Assembly: GCA_950022295.1 (NCBI GenBank)
Contig: OX465597.1
Span: 398,665,016 to 398,729,015 of the forward strand
DNA from: Bromus sterilis
Lineage: Eukaryota > Streptophyta > Magnoliopsida > Poales > Poaceae
Direction of reading: 5' to 3'
DNA length: 64,000 nucleotides
Shown here: positions 58,701 to 64,000 of the stretch, one piece after another
Position numbering within the stretch: position 1 is the stretch's first letter
How the letters are laid out: the number at the start of each line of letters is the position of its first letter
Program-made: the position numbers and the translations under genes
Notes under the pieces: model-generated
Database searches by the model: none
What the model was told of the DNA's origin: nothing
The model's input: only the letters and a program-made list of their open reading frames with translations

Positions 58701-60470
58701 AGCATACTTGAGCGTATCGGTAAGAGGTTTGAGATCAAACACCGGGTCTTCTTTTGGTTTGGATAGAATTCCTAAAGGTTCAACCGTAAGGTTGTGCTTC
58801 AGGATAGCAGGTTGTCTCAAAAAGATTTCGTCAATTTCATTTATTTCCTGCATATGAGTATCATTCTCGTGGTCCTCCATGTATTGCTGCAAAGGATCAT
58901 TAGGGGGAATAGCAATAGAAGCAATACTTCCAATAATTTTATCATCACTAGGTAATTCAGTACCACGAGGCTGCTTAGAGATCATAGAAAAGTTAAATTC
59001 ATATGACTCACCATTGAATTCAACATAAACTTTACCTTTCTTGCAGTCTATAATAGCTCCACAAGTTTTGAGAAAAGGTCTACCAAAAATAATAGGACAA
59101 AAACTATCTTGTACTGAACCAAGTACAAGAAAGTCTGTAGGATACTTTACCTTTCCACATAGGACTTCAACATCTCTCACAATCCCAATAGGAGAGGTAG
59201 TAGCTTTGTTTGCAAGATGAATAGTAACATCAATCTCTTCGAGTTCACAGGGTGAAATCTCACCCATGATCTCTTGATAAAGCGAATAAGGAATCGCGCT
59301 AGCACTTGATCCCAGATCGCATAGCCCGTAATAATTGTGATCTCCTATTTTAACAGATACAACTGGTGTACCTGAAATTGGGCTTTTATTCTTGGCTGTG
59401 ACAATGTTAGTTGAAACAGCACAAAAATTTATAATAGAATCTGAAAAATCATTAGTAACTAAATATTTAACCATAGCAACTTGAGGATCGACCCTGATAT
59501 GGTCCTTAGGTTCGCCTGTTCTTCTCTCACTTTTATTTATGATGACTGTCACAAAAGAGTGCTCCCTTATCCTTGAGGGAAAAGGGGGCTGTTCATATAT
59601 AACTGTAGGCAAAATAGGATCAGCAACGTGAATATCAATAGGTACTTCTTTGAAAGGCTTATGGTACTGATCCTTCTTCATCTTAGAAGAATCAACATGA
59701 GAGGCAAAGTTCTTACAAAAATCAATCATTAGATGGGAATCCAGACCAATCTTAGAGCAAAAGGTATTAAAATAATCAGTTTTCACATAGCTCTCAATAT
59801 AATCATGCTCATAATTTATAGCAGGTTCAATACCTTTATCGATTTCCCAATCTTCAGTATTCTTCTGGATCCTTTCGATGAGATCCCATCTTTCTTCAAC
59901 GCTCTTTGTCTGAAATACCTCGCTAGAGGAGGCATCCAGCATTTCCTTATCCTGACGTGAAAGCCTGGCATAAAAATTTGTAAGTATAATATCTTCGGGG
60001 AGCTTATGGATAGGACATTTGAACATTAGGGATTTAAGCCTCCCCCAAGCTTGAGCGATGCTCTTTCCGTCGCGAGACCTAAAGTTATAGATGTAATTCC
60101 TGTCTCGATGAACTTCATGAAGAGGGTAAAACTTTGTATAAAAGAGAGACATAAGCTCTTCCCAATTAAGAGAATGTGAGTTATCGAGGAGCTTATACCA
60201 ATCTGAAGCTTTGTCCGTAAGCGATATGGAGAATAATTTCTTCATAACGAACTCCAGTGACACACTTGCAAGCTTGAATAATGAACATAGTCGTGATAAA
60301 TATAGCAAGTGTTCACCTGGATGTCTGTCTCCTGCATAGCGATTAGCTAAGACATAATCGATAATACCAGATGGTATCTTATAATGCACAATTTCAGCAG
60401 GGGCAGGAGTGACTACCTTAGTGGTGGGGCGGCTCCCCAAGAACAACGATCCAAGAGTAGGGGTGTTCAT
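55791..60470 (-). pseudogene. Gag-pol polyprotein of E with five in-frame stops
   Basis: One frame of 1559 codons from ATG 60468-60470 to the TGA/TAA-type end at 55791, without any frameshift. The gag core lies at residues 45-190, with no CCHC zinc knuckle after it. The aspartic protease motif is CDLGSSASAIP at about 384-394, with Asp-Leu-Gly in place of Asp-Ser/Thr-Gly, as is usual in Athila/Tat elements. RT is at about 670-860 (FMDD at 823-826). RNase H follows (CDASDFDVGAVLG, HTDHAAIKYL), then the integrase HHCC module (CDKCQR) and DDE core (TDGGSHF, HPQTSGQ). Stops at 57897-57899, 57681-57683, 57267-57269, 57210-57212 and 56727-56729 all fall in RT to integrase; gag and protease are clean. 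Confidence 0.9.
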
Positions 60471-60557
60471 AAGGACAAAAACAGCAACAGCAAAACTAAA
60501 ACAGAAATATATAAAAAAACTTCCTTACCATCTTCACTTACTAGTAGCACTACGCTC

Positions 60558-60572
60558 GCCGGCAACGGCGCC
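60558..60572 (-). promoter_or_regulatory. Primer-binding site of E
   Basis: Minus-strand GGCGCCGTTGCCGGC, 13 bp from the 5' LTR. Athila/Tat type, as in D. Confidence 0.8.
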
Positions 60573-60585
60573 TGAAAACGTTACT

Positions 60586-62102
60586 TGATGACCCACAACA
60601 TAAGGGATCGATTGCAGCGTTTTCGATAAGTAAGAGTGTCGAACCCAACGAGGAGCAGAAGGTAATAGCAAGTGACTTTGGTAAGGAGATAACTGCAAGC
60701 ACTGAAAGATAACTTTTTAGGGGTTTTCTTGGTATAAGCGACAGGAAATTAAAAACGATCAAAGTAAAAGGTACTGGAGAGTAACGAGTGGCCCAATCCT
60801 TTCTGAGCAAAGGAGAGGCCTAGCAACTGAACTTATAAAAGCTAAAGTGTTCTTGAGGACACACGGAAGAGGTAGTCATGTGCTTTCGCCATATTCCGTA
60901 TCGGTACTATGTGCTGTGTTGATAAGTGTTGAGTGGGTGAATCTATGCTATTGCACCCTCTAGACTAAGATAAGTGCACTCTTATGATTAAACACCTTGC
61001 AAGCATCCGCAAATACAAGATAGTAATTAAGGAAAAATCCTAACCATAGAAATACGATCGGTGATCCATTGTTCCCTTGTGCAAAAGCGTGCAAAGTGGG
61101 GTTTAGGTTTCTGTCACTCTGGCAACCCACCGTAAGCATTCTTTGTACACAATGTATTCCCCTAGGTCCCTAATAAGGTGAAGTGTTGAGTGTTCGACTC
61201 ACACAACATCACTAGGAAAATAACAACAAAACTTATATATCAACCAACACATATTACTTCAACATCATATGACTACTAACAACTAAACTTCTCCCATGTC
61301 CTCAAGAACTAAAGTAACTACTCACAAGACATAAAAGAGAGCATGATCAGTGGGGATAAATAGATGATAAACAATCTGAACACAATAATATTTCTCCAAC
61401 AAAACTCAATAGCGTTCACCACAACGTAGTAATCAACACCGATAGATTAGAGAGGATAGATAGTATGGATTACAACATGAGTTGCAATTGTGAGATGAGA
61501 TTGGATGGAGGTGGAGATGGTGCTGATGATGGGGATGATGTTGATGATGATCTCGATGATGACCATGACGATGGTGATGATGATGGTGACGATCTCCCCT
61601 TCCGGGAGGTGATCTCCCTGGCGGAATCTGCCCGCCAGAGATGGCTTTTCTTCTCTGTAGGTTTCCGCCACGGAGCGGCAGCTGAACTCCGGAAACTCTC
61701 TCTTTTCTAGGGTTTTTGGACGACGAGGAGTATATAGGCCAGAGGGCGGAGCCGGGAGTGTCCCCGGGGGTCCAGGCGCCCTCTCGGAGCGGCAAGGGGT
61801 GGGGCCGCGCCAGGTTGCCGCCTGGGCACCCTGTGGCCCCCTCTGGTCGCTCTTTTGCGTGTCTTCGTGATCCTTCTGGAAAACAGCCTCCGTCGATTTT
61901 CAGGTAATTTGGAGGTGTTATTCTTCAGCAACTGAGCGTCCACTTTTTACCGCAGAATCCTGCGTCTGCTGCTTCGGCACCGGAAAGTTGCAAACTGTGT
62001 AAAATAAGCCAAAACAACATAAAAATAGCATCATATCATGAAATATATCAATGAATAAGAAAGAATTACTATATAAAATAGTGATGCATTTTGGACGTAT
62101 CA
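60586..62102 (-). repeat. E 5' LTR
   Basis: 1517 bp. Contains a GAT-triplet tract (about 61498-61598) and, in element sense, a TATA box CCTATATACTCC (61727-61738). It retains the 135-bp stretch (about 61850-61985) missing from the 3' LTR. Confidence 0.9.
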
Positions 62103-62110
62103 GCGTCACA

Positions 62111-62188
62111 TACAACCACCCACAAGTGACCATTTGCAGCCTCGGGGGCTACTACAGCAAAGCACAGAAAGACAAAGAAATTACGTAC
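62111..62188 (-). other. Upstream part of the host intron that received Z
   Basis: Begins (minus strand) with donor GTACGT at 62188-62183 and ends at the TSD TACAA. Contains TAGCCCCCGAGGCTGCAA, also present at about 1842-1859 in the other part of the intron. Confidence 0.6.
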
Positions 62189-62525
62189 CTGTTCCGCCAT
62201 CCGATCAATGAACTTCGCTTTATCCTTAGCAGAGAGATCCCTTCTCTCCAGAAAATGCTCCTCAGGGATCACTGGTTTGACATCCGGAGGTAAATCACCC
62301 TCAGGGGCAGCAGCAGTAGAAGCAGACGGAGCAGTCGCAGAGGTTGCCTCCACACCTACAGTCGTAGAGGTTCCCTCCACACCTACCGTCGCAGGGGTCG
62401 TCCCCGCACCTAAAGCCACGGGACTAGCGGAATCGTCCAGTCGACCAGACGCCGCTCCAGAATCAGTCGAAGGAGCAGCGACGACGCCAGCACTCGCAGA
62501 AGAAGCAGCCGGAGCAGGAGAAGTC
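62189..62525 (-). pseudogene. Exon of outer PF04195-type gene, last one before the nest
   Basis: 337 nt from acceptor TTTGTAG to donor CAG|GTACGT. The frame is open throughout: an alanine/serine/threonine-rich low-complexity stretch with two near-identical repeats (GVEGTSTTVGVEATSAT), then a charged helix (HFLERRDLSAKDKAKFIDRM). The first base completes the codon left by the preceding exon and the last codon is complete, so the 60-kb intron is phase 0. Low-complexity linkers between N-terminal domain and coiled coil are usual for this family. Confidence 0.6.
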
Positions 62526-62601
62526 CTACAAAGTGGTTACCTTCAAAACACCACCCAATGCAATGAAAGCCAGAAGAGACAAAGTGGAAATGTACACTAA
62601 C

Positions 62602-62951
62602 CCAACAGGAGCGGCGCCTGGACGCAGCAATATCCTGAACCTGCGTTTCTTCGAGGCAGCAGGAGGAGGGCACGACACAACAGGCTGTACGACCGCGGGT
62701 AAATCTTCGCCATCACCCGCCGCATCACGATGACTCGCAGGATGAGTGCGTTTGACACGAAGAGGACTTGAATCCCCTGAGTCATCCGCAATTTATGGTG
62801 GAGCACCCGTGGACTCGACAGCAACAGCACCCGAAGCGCCAGAAACACCCCCATCAGTTGCAAGGACAGGAACGACATCAGCTTCACCAGGTTCATCGAG
62901 TATATCCGCATCCTCAGGCTGCGGCGGATTTCTCAGCAAAGGAGTGTGATC
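62602..62951 (-). pseudogene. Exon of outer PF04195-type gene, with a stop codon
   Basis: 350 nt between acceptor TCTGTAG and donor GTTAGT. It encodes a proline/acid-rich linker (PPQPEDADILDEPGEADVVP) and a basic stretch (SCPPPAASKKRRF) that could act as a nuclear localisation signal. An in-frame TAA at 62793-62795 breaks it; in similar proteins I expect glutamine (CAA) there, so a C-to-T change is likely. Phases at both ends agree with the neighbouring exons. Confidence 0.55.
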
Positions 62952-63104
62952 CTACAGATCAAAGAAGCATCAGCAATCAATAGAAACGAGCCAGCAGTCC
63001 AAATAAAATTTAAAGATAAGTACTCGAGGAAGAGGCAAGTCAGCAGAGTAAGGACGAACAAGACTCTGCTCCCCAATGCTTGTGCACTTTGTGACTTGCT
63101 AAAC

Positions 63105-63910
63105 CCGGGCCAAAAGACCGTCATCGGAAAACTCTTCGGGTGAACACATGGTCGAGCCATCAGGCCCAGTATATTGCCACATAGGATGGACCCGATGCTG
63201 AAGCGGCTGCACGTGTCTCTTGACAAACACGGAGATAAGCTGACCGCCAGTCAATTCATCCTTCAAAGAAGCAATCTTCTGCACAAACGGTTCCACGAGA
63301 GACGACTCATGAGCAGACAAAGGATGCGCCCATGAAGAACGCTTACCGCCCGCGCAGCAGGGTCGAAAGGAGGCAGACCAAACCGCTGACCCGCAACGCA
63401 CTGGTCCTTCAGATAAAACCAGCTCCTCCACCACGAAAAGACGGAGTCCAACTTCTCCAGATCAAAATAAGCAGATTTCTCCTTAATGGATATCCCCACG
63501 CCCCCAATGGCGTATTCAGAATTTTTCCTCTCCACATTGAAGAGACGTTTCCAGAGGCCCCAATGGGGATAGATCCCCAAAAAACCCTCACAGAGCGTAA
63601 TGAAACAGGCAATGTGCAAAATCCCATTAGGGGTCAAATCATGCAGTTGCAACTGATAGGCGCAAAGCAACCCCGGGAGGAAAGGATGAATGGGAAGTGC
63701 AAAACCACGAGGGAAGAAATTCTGAAAGCATACCCGCTCATCTGGACGAGGCACAGGAACCTCCTCATCACCGGGAATCCGGGCGGCATCACGCACCACC
63801 ACGCCGTCGGCCACCAGTTCATCCAGATCTGCAGCTCCAAAAACAGAGCGCTCCCACCTACCGGTCATCCTCGCCGACTCCTGCGCTGCACTACGGGGAC
63901 GCTTGGTCAT
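63105..63910 (-). pseudogene. First exon of outer gene: PF04195 'putative gypsy-type transposon' domain, frameshifted
   Basis: ATG at 63908-63910 opens a frame whose residues 60-190 form the PF04195 domain (ERVCFQNFFPRGFALPIHPF, then NGILHIACFITLCEGFLGI, then a tryptophan-rich WWRSWFYLKDQ). Near 63345-63360 the coding continues in another frame (SSWAHPLSAHESSLVEPFVQ, then IQPLQ-like VQPLQHRVHPMW), so a one-base-type indel broke it. The exon ends at a weak donor GTTTAG (63104). The domain is found in thousands of repeat-associated grass proteins of unknown role. Together with the linker and coiled-coil exons this is a family-typical gene, once about 1.9 kb of coding or more, now dead by frameshift and stop. 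Confidence 0.7.
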
Positions 63911-64000
63911 GGATCTCAACTAGAAAACTGCACGGAAGATAGGCGGACGGCAAAAAGCAATGAAGGAAGAAGAAAGGAAGACAGGAGAAGGCAATGGCTG
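63911..64000. other. Upstream of the outer gene's ATG
   Basis: Purine-rich on the plus strand (AGGAAGAAGAAAGGAAGACAG); on the minus strand a pyrimidine-rich 5' leader. Nothing further can be said before the window ends. Confidence 0.3.

Larger units (their letters stand above)
52077..62102 (-). mobile_element. Element E: Athila-type Gypsy element with full gag-pol and an extra ORF
   Basis: 10,026 bp with perfect TSD GCGTC (52072-52076, 62103-62107). It reads on the minus strand: LTRs 60586-62102 (5', 1517 bp) and 52077-53458 (3', 1382 bp), PBS of GGCGCCGTTGCC type, one gag-pol frame 60470-55791, a coiled-coil ORF 55444-54938, about 1.5 kb non-coding, then PPT. By eye the LTRs differ by roughly 25 substitutions plus a 135-bp length difference (about 1.8%). 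It struck Z three bases from the end of Z's LTR. Confidence 0.9.
1965..62110 (+). mobile_element. Element Z: non-coding LTR retrotransposon with 4.4-kb LTRs (host of the nest)
   Basis: Termini are TGTAACACCC at 1965 and GGGGGCGTCACA, whose final ACA is at 62108-62110. The flanking repeats are TACTA (1960-1964) and TACAA (62111-62115), a 5-bp TSD with one mismatch. After removing A, D and E the element is about 11.5 kb: a 4380-bp 5' LTR, a 2732-bp interior and a 3' LTR of about 4388 bp. A tRNA-iMet-type PBS follows the 5' LTR, so it is plus-strand. I find no gag, RT or integrase. The LTR end and PBS fit Gypsy elements, but without coding this is inference. By architecture it is a large retrotransposon derivative (LARD). 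Confidence 0.85.

Noticed and set aside
1..64000. CRISPR array, bacterial operon, phage or integron
   Set aside because: No regularly spaced short repeats or bacterial gene signals; all structure is explained by nested plant LTR retrotransposons and one repeat-type gene.
62111..64000. Reading the outer PF04195 gene as an ordinary host gene
   Set aside because: The domain is best known from repeat-associated grass proteins, and this copy has a frameshift, a stop and a 60-kb insertion; no host-type domain is present.

Overview
The window is intergenic-type DNA from a large, repeat-rich grass genome. It most resembles the Triticeae (wheat, barley, rye, Aegilops). The evidence is a set of nested LTR retrotransposons: a Copia element with BARE/Angela/WIS-type LTR text, a Tekay-like Gypsy chromovirus, two Athila-type Gypsy elements, and two coding-poor elements with LTRs longer than 4 kb. 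I see no ordinary host gene, no CRISPR array and no bacterial feature.

The layout is a nest that can be resolved to the base from target-site duplications (TSDs). The two ends of the window (1-1964 and 62111-64000, minus strand) are the two halves of one intron-containing gene of the PF04195 ('putative gypsy-type transposon') kind. A Gypsy-type element here called Z (1965-62110, plus strand, TSD TACTA/TACAA) landed in one of its phase-0 introns and pushed the halves 60 kb apart. Z itself is non-coding, with 4.4-kb LTRs and a 2.7-kb interior. Three elements then landed in Z's LTRs: A (3609-35403, minus, TSD ATTAT) in the 5' LTR, and D (41828-48637, minus, TSD GCCCC) and E (52077-62102, minus, TSD GCGTC) in the 3' LTR. 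A was hit by B (9081-26395, minus, TSD ACCTG) inside its integrase codons. B was hit in its 5' LTR by C (15005-23432, plus, TSD AAATC). The deepest path is gene intron > Z > A > B > C.

A is a full gag-pol chromovirus with one frameshift and the B insertion. E is a full Athila-type element whose single gag-pol frame carries five stop codons and which has an additional coiled-coil ORF after integrase. C has nearly identical LTRs around a decayed pol. B (599-bp interior), D (an unrelated 260-aa ORF where gag should be) and Z (no coding) are non-autonomous. They keep primer-binding sites and LTR ends, so they were presumably moved by proteins from other copies. B shares leader and 3' motifs with A, and D shares PBS and PPT type with E, which suggests two autonomous/non-autonomous partnerships.

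The points I rate most worth a second look are: the phase-compatible exons either side of the 60-kb nest; the D ORF in the gag position; the AAGCTTGGGG motif repeated inside D and E; an LTR block shared at a fixed position by Z, A and B; a tRNA-like A-box/B-box pair in A's LTRs; and B's insertion between catalytic residues of A's integrase, which leaves a chimeric LTR-integrase-chromodomain ORF.
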